The position numbers and the translations under genes were made by a program. The notes beneath the pieces were generated by a model that did not search any database, was not told the origin of the DNA, and was given only the letters and a program-made list of their open reading frames with translations. From the NCBI GenBank assembly GCA_001972305.1, contig BDDD01005068.1, positions 1-64,000 of the forward strand: a DNA stretch of 64,000 bases. Reading direction: 5' to 3'. Within the stretch, counting starts at the first letter, position 1. Each line of letters starts with the position of its first letter. Below are positions 24,501 through 35,741 of this stretch, in pieces. This DNA is from Cephalotus follicularis. Taxonomy: Eukaryota > Streptophyta > Magnoliopsida > Oxalidales > Cephalotaceae.

Positions 24501-26130
24501 GATATTTCGGTGCTCGAGTATAGGAAATGATCGGAGCAGTAACATTCTTCTCTCCGATAAACTTGCACTCAGTCCCATCTTGCAGATAAAATGTCATCAT
24601 CTTATTGTGGCAGTCAACACAAGCGTGATGAGCATACAGCCAATCCATCCCCAAGATTACATCAAAATCCTGGATAGGTAACACTATCAGGTCAGCACAC
24701 AATTCAATTCCAGCTACCATGATCTCACAGTCTTTCATAACAGTATCAGATAGAAGACAAGTACCTGCAGGAGTACTCACTTCCAATACATAAGGTAGTC
24801 TAGAAGTAATACCATGCAAATTGCGCGCAAATTCAGATGCAAACAATGAATGCGTCGCACCAGGGTCAATCAATACATGAGCTAATATGCCAGATATGTA
24901 AATAGTACCTCCCACAACAGCAGTGGATTCCGGCACATCATCTTTAGATAAGGTGTAGACCCTTCCTTTCACAATCCTCTTTCCGGTGTCTCTCCGCGGT
25001 TGAGCCGCCGTAACACTACCACTAGCACCAGTACTTCCTTGTTGGCCGCGTGCTTGATCCCTCATCATCGGGCAATTAATCACCATGTGATCTTGTGAAC
25101 CACACCTCAAGCACTTTCCCATCTTCTTCCAGCATTCAGTCTCATCATGATTCGGGCGACCACAAAACGTACATCCACCTGCATTCTGTTGACTGTTTTG
25201 GCCAGGTGTCCTTGATCGTGTGCGTCGAGAACCTCCTTGACCTCGATTGTCAGATATGGTTGACTTAGCAGGATTATTGCTTCCCTGCCCCTGTGACTGT
25301 ACGACCCTCGACTGATTAGTACGAGTCCGTTCCGTCCTTCTCTCATTCGCGCCAGCTTCAAGGATCATCGCTCTCTCAGCAACATCAACAAAAGTGGTCA
25401 GCTGCAACAACAACAATTTAGACCTGATGTCTGGTCAAAGACCTTTGAGGAACCTCCGGATCATCCGTGACTCACCCTCCACAAGATAAGGTGTGTGTCT
25501 TGCTAGCTCCACAAATCTGGTTTGGTATTGAGCTACCGTCATGTCTCCTTGACGCAACTCCATCAGTTCAATCTCCCATCGATCACGCTTAATCTGTGGC
25601 ACATAAGCATCAAGAGACTTGGACTGAAATCTGTCCCAAGTCCTGTCAAGTCCACGGGCTCCCCATTTCGCTTCAGTCCTCTCCCACCAGTAAGAAGCCT
25701 CGCCCCATAGGCGGTACACATCAAAACTGAGTTTCTGATCATCGGTACATTCTAGGGCAGCAAATATCTTCTCTAGATCTCTAATCCATTGCTTGGCCGC
25801 AGTAGCATTTAGTTCACCATTGAAAGTTGGAGGATTCTGTCTCATGAACCGCTCCAGATCTCGGCCAAATCCACCAGCATGGCAAGCGTCAGGTGCTTCC
25901 TGATAGGTACGGTTAGCCTCGTACATTTGCCGAATCTGTTCCATGTTGGCCGCATTCACCTGCATCTACTGTTGAAAGAGATCAGCCATGCGGTCAAAGT
26001 GACTCCTCTCGTCATACGCTGGGGGACCATTAACTCCTTCGTTCATTGCCGGGTCATTTTCAGGTACCGACGGTGCGTTGACACCTTCATCGGCTCTACA
26101 CCTTCCTCTTCTTCCTCTTCGGAGATCCAT
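21547..26130 (-). pseudogene. gag-pol: G3 gag-pol polyprotein, one frame with about nine stops
   Basis: From the ATG at 26130 (MDLRRGRR) to the TGA at 21547 the frame never shifts. In order: Gag core (WERTEAKWG, TVAQYQTRFVELARH); zinc knuckles (CTFCGRPNHDETEC and CLRCGSQDHMVINC); aspartic protease around LIDPGATHS, where the usual D-S/T-G reads D-P-G; RT with FLDD (around [14 protein letters not shown]); RNase H ([12 protein letters not shown]); integrase zinc-binding domain (CLTCQRVKAEHQ) and DDE core (MDFVSGLP, CDRDARFTS, SERAIQTLED); and a chromodomain-like tail ending FPHLFGM. Stops lie near 25983, 25434, 24258, 24015, 22854, 22556, 22454, 22115 and 21597. Comparison with G6 suggests Q, R or W codons changed by C-to-T or G-to-A at most of them. 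The protein would cut, reverse-transcribe and integrate the element. Confidence 0.92.
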
Positions 26131-26219
26131 TCAGTTGCCTATATGGAATGACATAATCATTAGGAAACAATTCACTAATTTTCTGAGAAACTTATCCCAG
26201 CTTAGCATATATGGAATAT

Positions 26220-26231
26220 GCTCTGATACCA
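26220..26231 (-). other. Primer-binding site of G3
   Basis: On the - strand TGGTATCAGAGC, an exact 12-base match to the tRNA-iMet-type site, 3 bases beyond an LTR end copy. Confidence 0.95.
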
Positions 26232-26234
26232 TGC

Positions 26235-26530
26235 TGTCACACCCCGTATTTCCATTTACGTTAAGACAAGCATATCAGGTGATATCAGAAATAAGCATAA
26301 GGATAATAATCCAGCATTCTCATAACAAATCAAATACATAAGCGGAAGCAGTTAAAACTAGATTATAAACATAAGTCATCCGCACGCATCCCATACTACG
26401 TGCGGGTACAATTTAACAATTATCCTCGTACATAAGTAAATACAACAGTACACGGAGTGTGATCCGTTCGATACAGTACAAGACATCATAACAAATAACA
26501 ACCTTAAAATAGCAGGTAGAAGCTCTATGC
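26235..26530 (-). repeat. Extra copy of the LTR 3' end between primer site and 5' LTR of G3
   Basis: It repeats the first 290 bp (on +) of the LTR, from TGTCACACCCCG to ggtagaagctct, and then atgc plus a fresh TGTCACACCCC begins the full LTR at 26531. The atgc spacer that normally separates LTR and primer site is duplicated with it. It is nearly identical to the adjacent full copy. Confidence 0.9.
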
Positions 26531-27707
26531 TGTCACACCCCGTATTTCCATTTACGTTAAGACAAGCATATCAGGAGATATCAGAAATAAGCATAAGAAT
26601 AATAATCCAGCATTCTAATAACAAATCAAATACATTAGCGGAAGCAGTTAAAACTGGATTGTAAACATAAGTCATTCGCACGCATCCCATACTACGTGCG
26701 GGTACAATTTCACAATTATCCTCGTACATAAGTAAATACAACAGTACACGGAGTGTGATCCATTCGATACAGTACAAGACATCATAACAAATAACAACCT
26801 TAAAATAGCAGGTAGAAGCTCTCCAAGCTTCAGCAGTAACTCCGATCTCTTCGCTTAATCTGAAATTGTAGGGGGTTAGCCGTTGTCCTCACTTGGCTAA
26901 TTAGGAAGATAATGCATGCTAAGGAATATATGAATACAACATGTATGACAGTTTATATTTAAAGCAACATTTTAGTGTGCCAATATATAAGCAAACATGC
27001 CAAGTGGCCATAGGCAATCCATATGCAAGAATACCGCACAAGGGTACAATCAATCAGTCCAGTGGTTTGTCCGAAGACCAGTATTGGGCTCAAGACGTCG
27101 CTAACCCCTAGCCTACGTCGAGCCACCTAGATATCACCCCAACTCTGCTGATGATAGGAGGTAAACAGTGTTGCCGGCATTAGCGGGCAGTTAACAATCA
27201 AGCTCTGCATTGCAGGCAGTTTTGGTGTGTACTCTAGCCAACTCCTGGCACATAGGACCACCTCCGTTAGCCAGTGACATCTGCCATCACTCGACTAATC
27301 GGCAATATACATAGACAATCAATTCAATCAGTGCAATTCAATAATAATACTACATATATAAATACTATGCAATATTAAAGTGTTTTCTTTAGAAACATAT
27401 AACATTTCAGTGATCGTACATCTCATAAGAGGAAAACGATATCTGTACAACAGTGGTTTCCAATTCGGAAACAAAACAGTAGGTGATATAATCAGTAGTT
27501 CCTTGTAAATAATAGTTTTCATTTGAAAGTGATGGTTAAGCCATGAATTGTGCATATAGCACATAGTTTGTTCGATCGTTGCAATATAAGTAGTAGCGGT
27601 GTTAAATAACACCAAAACAGTATATACTATATAATGGTAGCATATACAATTCAATAACAGTACAAGACAGTAGCAATTCAATCAATATTATGCATTTATA
27701 CCCAGGA

Positions 27708-27824
27708 CAGTCGACTGCTCTCAAGAACAGTCGGCTGCTTTGGTTGAGTAGTCGACTGCTTTGCCTTAGAAGTCAACTGGATAGGGTTGAGTAGTCGATT
27801 GTCATGAAGAACAGTCGACTGCTC
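27708..27824. repeat. CAGTCGACTG motif array B in the G3 5' LTR
   Basis: The same spacing and variants as at 15354-15460, with only single-base differences. Confidence 0.9.
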
Positions 27825-28868
27825 CTGCCCAGAAATGCAGGCAGTAGCAGTTTGTATGCAATTCAATGTCCAATTCCACACATGCAATCATACAGAAAAT
27901 AACATACATGATATGCATAAAATATCTTCCATAACATATCACTACCCCTACCTCAAAAGCTTATCCCAAGATCAATTGGAACGATCTTTCTCTTTGTGTT
28001 TCCAAGCTCTTCACCAAATAATCCTTTTAATTTCAGCAGGTTCAATCTATGTCATGCAAGCATGTTGTTCAGTCATTAACCAGTAGGTTGTCTAGATTAT
28101 CCAGCTACAATAGCTGTCCTAACAGTGATTCAACAATAGTTCATTAAGCCATTTAACTATCCTTCTTCAACTTCCCTTTGAACTCTATGCCAATCATCAT
28201 TCAATTTCGGATTCCTTGATCTTAATGTGTTGACAGAAGGTATACATGTGCTTAGGGAAATCAGTAAGTTTATATCATTCTAACTAACAACAACAATAAT
28301 CCAATTTAGAGGTTACCATCTCCATTTATACTTGAACCATTATTACTTTCAATTTCTATTCTAGAAGTTGTTGATTCCTAACCAGGTTAACAGAAGACAT
28401 TAACATTCTCCTAGTGATACTATCATTATTTAGCAGTACTACTTAAGCAGGGAGCTCGAATTGAACTTACCAGGAGAAGTCTAAAGCTTCCAAGTCTTTA
28501 AGTTCCACTCCAAATCCTCAATGCAAGCTCCAATAATCCCAGCAACTCTCCTCAATTTTTAGTGTTTCTAACACTCACTCACAGCTTATGCACAGCTGAT
28601 ATAGGCTCAGGGACCTTGAATTCTCCAGAGTCCTTTAACTCAGCTTCCTCTCATTTCATCTCTCTCTCACATGTACTCCTCTTTCTCACCTTTCTCTCTT
28701 TTGTTTTTGCAGGTTACAGGTCTGTAACTTGCAGGTGGAATAGAGGGCATGCAAGCACTCTAATTTACATGCTCTGGCAGCTCCTGTCACGCATGACACC
28801 TACCCTCCATGCATTCCCTTTCATTTCAGTCACACAGGCATGCACAGACACCTGTTCTGTACCGATCC

Positions 28869-28999
28869 AGTCGAATATCTTCAACTGGCAGTTGAGTGTC
28901 CACAACACGCATCAGGCAGTCGACTGTTCCCCTATGACAGTCGGCTGTCCCTTCATAAACCAGGAAGTCGACTGCCCCCCTATGGCAGTCGGCTGTCGA
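28869..28999. repeat. CAGTCGACTG motif array A in the G3 5' LTR
   Basis: It contains ccagtcgaat, caactggcagttgagtg, ggcagtcgactgttcc, acagtcggctgtcc, aagtcgactgcccc and gcagtcggctgtcg. This is the uninterrupted counterpart of the site that G4 hit in the other LTR. Confidence 0.9.
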
Positions 29000-29171
29000 T
29001 GGCTGTTTTAGGGTTTCTTAGCTTGTTACTTTACCAATTGTACATCCATTCATCCCAAGCAATTACCAATCACAATTTTTATAATAATTGGACATTAAAG
29101 TCAAATGAGTGCACATTTTATTAATCGATATTACAATGTACACGAATTGAATTTGCGGTTATTACACGCAG

Positions 29172-29962
29172 GGTCGGATCTGGAGCACCGGAGGACGAGG
29201 ATCATGGATCTGGGGCATGTTGGTCGTGGCGCCGCCGCATCTGGCTGGAACTGGCACGTTGACCGCCGCTGCCTTCACTGCCGATCTGCATTGCCGGCGT
29301 CGTCACGTGTTAGGGCTAGTACCGTTCGAACCACCGCGATGCCATGATGCTGAATCTGGGCTCGCCTTCTGTGACGGTCGCCGGAGATGGAGATACGGCG
29401 CAAAACAGAGGCGGAGAGAGAAGTGCTCGCTAGGCGCGTATGGAGCGGTTGTCGGAGTGGTGGTGGGGTATGGTGCACTCGGGAGGTGACGGGGGTTAGA
29501 CCAGTACCTTCACTGGCGTCAGATCAGCAGTGACGCCAATGGCAGGAGCAGAGAGAGAGAGCGTGAGAGAAGAGAGAGAAACAGGGGTGAGAGAGAGAGA
29601 GAAAGGCTAAAATGAGATTAAAAAATGGCCTTTTCACACACACACGCACACATATATATTTTCAACTATAAAAGATTGGGTGTTGTCCAGAATTTAACTG
29701 ATATGGACAGAAATTGGATGTTGAGGACATACCACTTGGCTTATTTTCTGAAACAGCAGTCACTTCAATAAAATATTATTCAATTACGATAAAGAAAAAT
29801 AATTTGTTATGCATAAAAAATCATCATAATGAAATCGCATTAGCAAAAATTTATTAATGCCGTGATGCATATGCCATGAATGTTAGAAAAATAGACTAGC
29901 AGACAGACAGACAGAATGCCACGTAGGCTCTACAGACACAGACCACTGGGACACGGATGTCA
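29172..29962 (-). mobile_element. 5' LTR of the LARD, part 2
   Basis: Collinear with about 9900-10696, including the GC-rich block, the purine tract, the CA/TATA-like run and the end GGATGTCA. Confidence 0.9.
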
Positions 29963-29963
29963 C

Positions 29964-30373
29964 TTGCGAAGTCTTTTATCACCAGTATTTTCCCAGTTCT
30001 GAGAAAGAGGCTTATGCTAGAGATTTTATGAATAGAAGGCAGAAGGATGGTGAGTCAGTCACCGAGTTCCTGGAATGGTTTACCAAATTGGCGGGCCTTG
30101 CTAGACCTGCGACAGGGTCGGCAGTAGAACAAGCAGAAAAGTTTAAATGGAAGTTGGATTATCAGTTTAGGGGAAAGCTAATAAATTCAAGATTTCCTGA
30201 TGTATTTGAGGTTGCTAATGCTGCAAAGAATATTGAGATGGAAAGGATGGACTTCCCGATAGCTCGGCAAGAAGGGGAGAGAAAGCGGAACAGAGGTGAT
30301 GCTGAAGATCAGAATTCCGAAAAGCAGAGTAAGGCGGCCAGTGGAACAAGGGTCGTGATGGTAAGCAGCATAA
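29964..30373 (+). pseudogene. gag: G1 gag, segment 2 (Gag core)
   Basis: It continues segment 1 with CEVFYHQYFP, then SEKEAYARDFMNRRQKDGES and AVEQAEKFKWKLDYQF, closely matching G4 Gag. An open stretch starts at 30028. A frame change lies near 30330, since the basic linker (KGRDGKQHKK) before the zinc knuckles is in another frame. It is cut by C1 at the duplicated target cataa (30369-30373 and 44909-44913). Confidence 0.9.
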
Positions 30374-31403
30374 TGAATAAACTACAAGGAAACACCACTT
30401 TTAGAGTGGTTCGACGTAACTCTTGCCTACGTCCACTTTTCCCAAGGATCTCCTTGAGTTTCCACTATTCTCCGAATAAAATTCTGGGTGCTATTCGGTA
30501 CACATTTGTGATTGACCTCAATCACTTACAACTCTCTTTGGGTTCACTCCCCAATTTCTTTTAGGGTTCACTCCCCTATTACAATCAAAGTGGATAGAAT
30601 AAAGTTTTGTTCTAAACCTCTCAGAAGGTTAGATTTTACAAGATGAAATTACTCAATCTGATTTGGAAACAAATATTTGATAGGATTCAAAATGAGGGCT
30701 TTTTGATAGAACTTCTTGATTTTGAATGCTTGTTGTTTGTTTTCTTGAATGATCTTTTGTATTTGATGTCACTTGTGTTCTTCTCCTCTTTCTCTTCAAA
30801 AAAACTTTGTATATATATGTTTCTTGCCTCAGAGATCTGTTGGGTAAGTCTTGAAACTTGGTGCATCAAAACGGCGCATTAAAAACTCTATCAGAAATCT
30901 TTTCAGCCGTGCAAAGCGTCAACTGTCTCCCTCAAAGCGTCAACGCTTATATGACCGTTAGGTATTTTAATTTGAATTTGTCGAGTCAAAGCGCAGGCAT
31001 TCTGGATGTTGGAGTCGACTGTTGCCTCAAAGCGCTGACGGTTAGATCAAAGCATCACCGCTTTTGTCAAATTGAATTCCATCTTAAGTCACTGGTTTAA
31101 TCAGCAGACTCCGTGTGTCAAAGCACAGATGCTTTGACTTAAAGCGCAGGCGCTTAAATGTAGGCATCGACGGTTTGAACATTTGTTCCTCTCCTCAAAA
31201 TGCTTCAACGGTAGATGCTTTGTTCATTGTCTCGACTGTTGCACAAAGTGCTGACGCTTTATTTCTGAGCGTCGACGCTTTAACCTGTTTCTGCAGTTTT
31301 TCTTGTTGTTTTGCACATTCCATGTTTTTCTTGCACATAAAGAAACTTGGTTAAACACAAATATGTTATCATCAAAACTAGGATTGACACATAAATGTCA
31401 ACA
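30374..31403 (-). mobile_element. 3' LTR of C1
   Basis: On + from TGAATAAACTACAAGG to ATGTCAACA. Compared with the right LTR it lacks about 130-145 bp after position 30390, the part that contains the C-rich run. Confidence 0.93.
30914..31285. repeat. GTCGAC-type motif array in the C1 3' LTR
   Basis: It includes aaagcgtcaactgtc, aaagcgtcaacgctt, ggagtcgactgttgcc, aaagcgctgacgg, gcatcgacggtttg and gagcgtcgacgcttta. Several sites differ from the right LTR by one C/T or G/A change, for example gcgtcaacgctt against gcgtcgacgctt. Confidence 0.85.
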
Positions 31404-31600
31404 ATCTCCCCCTGTATGATGATGACAAAATTTGTTTCATTTAAACATAATAAATAGTATAACTTAAAACATAACAAATAATGCACAAACACATTTGCTC
31501 CCCCTTAATTCATTATCTCCCCCTTAGTTAAACAAGGGATGTTTACTTCGTCATTATTTCCCTATCTTTTCTTATACTTTCTCCCCCCTTTTGTTATCAT
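31404..31600 (-). other. Multiple polypurine tracts of C1
   Basis: Four C-rich runs (G-rich on the element strand) occur: atctccccctg next to the LTR, ctcccccttaa near 31498, ctcccccttag near 31517 and ctccccccttt near 31580. Repeated polypurine tracts before the 3' LTR are described for Sireviruses. The 550 bp further left of the accessory frame (31600-32151) are AT-rich, and I see nothing coding there. Confidence 0.7.
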
Positions 31601-32151
31601 TTCAAAAAAGATTTAAATTGTTATAATCAAATCAATTTGTTGTTGTAAAACAATGTCATTTAAGCATCCATAGTCATGTCATTTTTCAATTTCAATAACA
31701 TAGTAACACAATAACATCAATGTCAAATTCATTCATGACATTGGATTAAGTACAAAAGAAAGCATTCCAAACCCATAATTTCACATTGCATACTTCGACC
31801 CAATCACAAGTTTTACATATCAAAATTAAAACAATACATAGACATAAAATGCATAATGAGATATCACGAAGCTTGTTGAATACATTAAACTGTCACATTA
31901 CAAAGATAATACCACAAATCATAAAATGTTGTCCATAGCAAAATACTACATCATCATAGAATGCAAGAATGAAATGCATGAGCTTAGTCATTCATTTGAG
32001 TGTCTTCATTTTCACCACCGATCTCTCCCTCTAAGTCATCGGTTGCTCCATCATCTTGGTGAATGTCATCGTTGTCGTGGCTCGAGGAGGAGGAAATGAG
32101 ACCTGCGTAGTCCATTATCCCCGTTTATGTGAACTTTTTTGACATTCTCTT

Positions 32152-33286
32152 TTATCTTCTTTTAACTGATTGCATATTCATTTTTATTTCTTTGACATTT
32201 TGCTGTAGTCCCTTAATCGTATTCAATATCTCATCTAGTTTGGTTCTTGGGAGGTTGATATCCGGTGTTTGCTCAACTTCAGGTTCTCTTGGTACATTTT
32301 TTGCTTCATCGCCCATTTTTGCCTCTCCCTCTTCTTCAACGACTCTATTAGAGTCCTCTTCTCTTGGGATCCAGGTTCCAATCCGTTTGTGCTTTTTGAA
32401 CCCCATTCTTCCTAGGGTTCCTTTGCCTAACTTGTCAACACTCTGGAGTGGGTGATTAATTTCTCTAGTTAGGTCAATTGCGAAGAATTGGAGGATTTTG
32501 GTAATGATGTTGCTATATCCTAATCTGGCATTCTCTCGGTCATGGATTGCATGCATGTGATTAATTATCAAGAAAAGGCACATTAATTCTCTTGCATGTG
32601 ATTAGGTGATACATGGTATATGCCTCCATGTGGGTTACCTCATCGAACCCACCAGCTTTAGGCAAAATGTGTGTACATACGGCACGATGTAGGAACCTAT
32701 AATGTAAACTGAGGTTCCTAGTGTACATTCGCTGTAGAAAGTCAGCATTTTCACCAAAAAGAATTCGTACACAATCTTGTCTATCAAAATCTCTACTTGT
32801 TACCCAAGTCCTTTGGTTCCATCCCCTAGCACCATCATTCGGAACATTAAGGATTGTGGCTAGTGTTTCAATTTCTAATTCAATTCCCTTGTTTTTGACC
32901 CTAGTGCTTAATTCTTCCATAGAGCTATTTAGAATGTGAACATAAAATTCCTGAATTAGCTCAGGATAGCTAGGTAAATTGATCGAAAATAAGGGTTCTA
33001 ACCCTTGAGCACCTAGCCACTCTACAATGGGAAAACCCTCATTATTGCAGAAATTGAAATCTAATATTTTGCCTACTAGAATCTTGTGATTAAAATAGGC
33101 TTCAGGATACATAGGGAGTTCGGAAGCAACCTCTGGTGTGGCTGGATGAGTGTCTATGCCCTTCCCTTTGCGCCCAACAGATTTCCTTTTTGTTTTAGAC
33201 CCTTGTCCAGCTTCAAAATTCTTGGTTCTTGGCATCTTTGATGTTAGTTTGAGGTTTATCAAGTATTTTCGAATGAAACGAGGCAC
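32152..33286 (-). pseudogene. Accessory reading frame of C1 (plant transposon protein domain-like), one frameshift
   Basis: Two overlapping open stretches, 33286-32561 (241 codons) and 32583-32152 (143 codons), make one protein if a single-base shift near 32575 is ignored, since RINVPFLDN and MCLFLIINH share the same bases. The N-terminal part is basic (KTKRKSVGRKGKG). The middle (FPIVEWLGAQGLEPL, YPELIQEFYVHI, EIETLATILNVP, WNQRTWVT) resembles a domain often annotated in plants as a putative plant transposon protein (Transposase_32-like); this is from memory, not a search. The C-terminal part is acidic and charged with a possible coiled coil. It lies downstream of RNase H, in element sense, in the slot where Sireviruses carry an env-like frame. 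Its function is unknown. Confidence 0.7.
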
Positions 33287-33359
33287 AAAATCGCCAGAGA
33301 CAGTGGGTTTAGAGTTAGGAGTTTGAGTTTTTGTGTAAAAATGGCTTGACAGACGGCGC

Positions 33360-33510
33360 TTTCTGTCTTAAAACACGACTAAAGCATCGACGGAGTATAG
33401 GGAGGCGTCGGCGCTTTGACTACTTTCCCTAATTCGAGACCTAATTTTTGTATAAAGCGCTGACGCTTTAATGACAAGCGTCGGCACTTTGCTCTGTTTT
33501 CTGTCGATTT
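33360..33510. repeat. GTCGAC-type motifs in the C1 interior
   Basis: Aaagcatcgacgg, gaggcgtcggcgcttt, aaagcgctgacgcttta and aagcgtcggcactttg lie between the end of RNase H and the accessory frame, outside the LTR. Confidence 0.65.
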
Positions 33511-33609
33511 TTCGTAAACGCATATGAATGAATGCAAATGATGCATTAATGAATAAACAAGCATATTGAGCAAACATGTATTATCAAACCAATCATATAA
33601 GCATGTCAA

Positions 33610-34327
33610 TCACTCAATTTCACACAGACCTAATTCCAATCTAAATTTTGAGAAGGTTTGTTCATCTAATGGTTTTGTGAAGATGTCCACGACTTGTTCT
33701 TGAGTCGGGATGAAAACCAATTCAATATCGCCTTTTTCTATGTGATCTTTTATGAAGTGATATCTTATGTCAATGTGTTTAGTCCTAGAGTGATGAACCG
33801 GGTTTTTTCCTAAACATATCACACTAGTGTTATCACACTTAATTGGCACTTTTTCAAAGTTAAAGCCATAGTCAAGGAGTTGTTGCTTCATCCACATAAT
33901 TTGGGCGCAACAACTTCCCGCAACAATATATTCGGCTTCGGTAGCAGAAAGTGCTACCGAATTTTGTTTCTTGCTAAACCAAGAAATAAGCATATTGCCT
34001 AAAAATTGATACGTGCCACTCGTGCTTTTTCTATCTACTTTATATCCTCCGAAATTGACATCGGAGTAAGTGTGTAAGTCAAATGATGATTTCCTAGGAT
34101 ACAATAGTCCTAAGGAGGGTGTATATGCTAGATACTTGAAGATTCTTTTTACAGCATGCAAGTGGGATTCCTTGGGACATGCTTGAAATCTAGCACATAA
34201 GCATACACTAAACAAAATGTCCGGCCTACTCGCCGTTAAGTAAAGCAATGAACCTATCATGCTTCTATACAATTTTTGATCAATAGACTTACCTTGCTTA
34301 TCTTTATCAAGTTTGGTAGTTGAGCAA
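33610..34327 (-). pseudogene. pol: C1 RT C-terminus and RNase H
   Basis: The frame is open to the junction with G5 at about 34327. It begins with TTKLDKDKQGK, typical of the copia RT end, followed by LYLTASRPDILFSV, then RNase H (TYSDVNFGG, RKSTSGT, ALSATEAEYIVAG, RTKHIDIRYHFI) and a normal-looking end (FTKPLDEQTFSKFRLELGL). RNase H removes the RNA strand during cDNA synthesis. Everything upstream of this point, including the RT active site, integrase and protease, is missing. Confidence 0.93.
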
Positions 34328-35741
34328 TCATGCCAAGTGGCCATAAACAATACATATGCAAAGATACCGCACAAGGGTACAATCAATTCATTCATTGGTT
34401 CGGGTGTCACATGTCGCTAACTCCTAGCACCAACTGCGCACCACCTAACTATCACCCTATGCACCGAGGATGATAGAACAGGTAACATTTACTACCGGCG
34501 TTGGCGGGCACTGTAAAAAATAAAATCTGCAAGGCAGATACGTTTGGGAATCGCTGGCCAACTCCTGGCACCCAGGATCCTACCGTAGTCGGAGACCGAA
34601 GCCATCGCACGACTACCGAAAATTATCATAGACAAACAATTCAAGCAATTCAATAACAATATTACATATATCAGTAATATGTAATATAAAAGTGGTTTCT
34701 TGTGGAAACATATAACAAGTCATTTATCGTACATCTCTTCGGAAGAAAACGATCTCTATTCAATAATGGTCCTCTTTTGGAGAACAAAACAGATAGTACC
34801 TCACATAGGAGGAAAATCAATAGGTTTTCATTTGTGAATGACAATTCATATCATAATTTGGGTACATAGCCCATAGTTGGTTTCAATTGTTGAAATACAA
34901 GTGCTGGTGGTGTTAGTGACACCAAAACAGTATATACTAGACTAATGGTAGCATATACAGTAGTAGCATTTCGACAGCAATATTAACAATGGCAGAAGTA
35001 ATTCAAAGAATCACAACGGAACAATATCTCATAGTCATTCATATGCAATTTTCACAATTAAGTGAGTAAGTTATTCAATATTGGAATGTAACTGTATATA
35101 AGGCCAGGATTGATTGTTCTAATCATCCATGTAAAGGCCAAGCTAATTACATTTCAATTGGAGGCCTTAACAGGACTTATACCAGAGATTTTTCCCAGAA
35201 CAGTCGGCTGCCCTCAAGAACCAGTCGACTGTTGGGTTGTGTAGTCGACTGTTGGGGTTTGACAGTCGACTGGATCAATTATGCAGTCGACTGTTTTTGC
35301 CCAGAAATGCAGGCAGAACAGTGTATATGCAATGCAAGTTCAATTCCAATCAATTTAAACACATGTAATCAATGCTGAAAGTAGACATACACTATATGCA
35401 TACTATATCTTCCATAACATTCATTACCCCTACCTCAAATAGCTATCCCAAGATCAATTGCAAGTGATCTTTCTCTTTGAATTTCCAAGTCCTTTCTTCC
35501 AATCAATCCTTCAATCCACCAGGTTCAATCCATGCACGCATGTTTATGAATACATGAAACAGTAACAGTGGATTCAGTAAACACTTATAGCCATTCCAAT
35601 CAGTAGCTTAAGTCATTAGTGCATTAACTTATATCAACTCTCTTTTACCACATCTTATGCACTTTGTTCAACTATATCAATCCATTATCTCTTAAGTGGA
35701 CAGTAGATGTTTGTATATCCATAAGGAATTCAGTAGCTTAT
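34328..35741 (-). mobile_element. G5 LTR, part 1 (truncated)
   Basis: It starts in mid-LTR at catgccaagtggccat, matching G3 LTR sequence near 14632 onward, including accgcacaagggtac, ggccaactcctggc and the motif array. It is cut by the solo LTR at the cttat target site. Confidence 0.85.
35201..35294. repeat. CAGTCGACTG motif array B in the G5 LTR
   Basis: Five sites in 94 bp: cagtcggctg, ccagtcgactgttg, gtagtcgactgttg, acagtcgactgga and gcagtcgactgttt. They are about 20 bp apart, close to two helical turns. Confidence 0.92.

Larger units (their letters stand above)
14168..29166 (-). mobile_element. Ty3/gypsy element G3 (complete structure, stop-riddled gag-pol)
   Basis: The element has LTRs of 2635 bp (left, after removing G4 and one TSD copy) and 2636 bp (right), an exact tRNA-iMet primer site, a polypurine tract and one gag-pol frame. 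It is flanked by a perfect 5-bp duplication, cgcag (14163-14167 and 29167-29171). An extra 296-bp copy of the LTR end lies between the right LTR and the primer site. It is inserted in the LARD 5' LTR and is itself interrupted by G4. Confidence 0.95.
26531..29166 (-). mobile_element. 5' LTR of G3
   Basis: It is 2636 bp, collinear with the split 3' LTR, ends GGTTATTACA, and is followed by the duplicated cgcag. A cctatatcagc TATA-like site (element sense) is at about 28596-28607. Confidence 0.95.
7742..29962 (-). mobile_element. LARD-like non-autonomous LTR element (long LTRs, non-coding interior)
   Basis: Two LTR copies of about 2.9 kb (7742-10696, and 12102-14167 plus 29172-29962) flank a 1405-bp interior with no Gag or Pol similarity. 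A PBS next to the right copy and a polypurine tract next to the left copy set the element on the - strand. It sits in G1 gag, with ttgcga present at both edges (7736-7741 and 29964-29969), offset by one base at the right LTR end. The later insertion of G3 splits the 5' LTR. Long LTRs around a short conserved non-coding core fit the class called large retrotransposon derivatives (LARDs). It would have needed proteins from another gypsy element. Confidence 0.85.
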
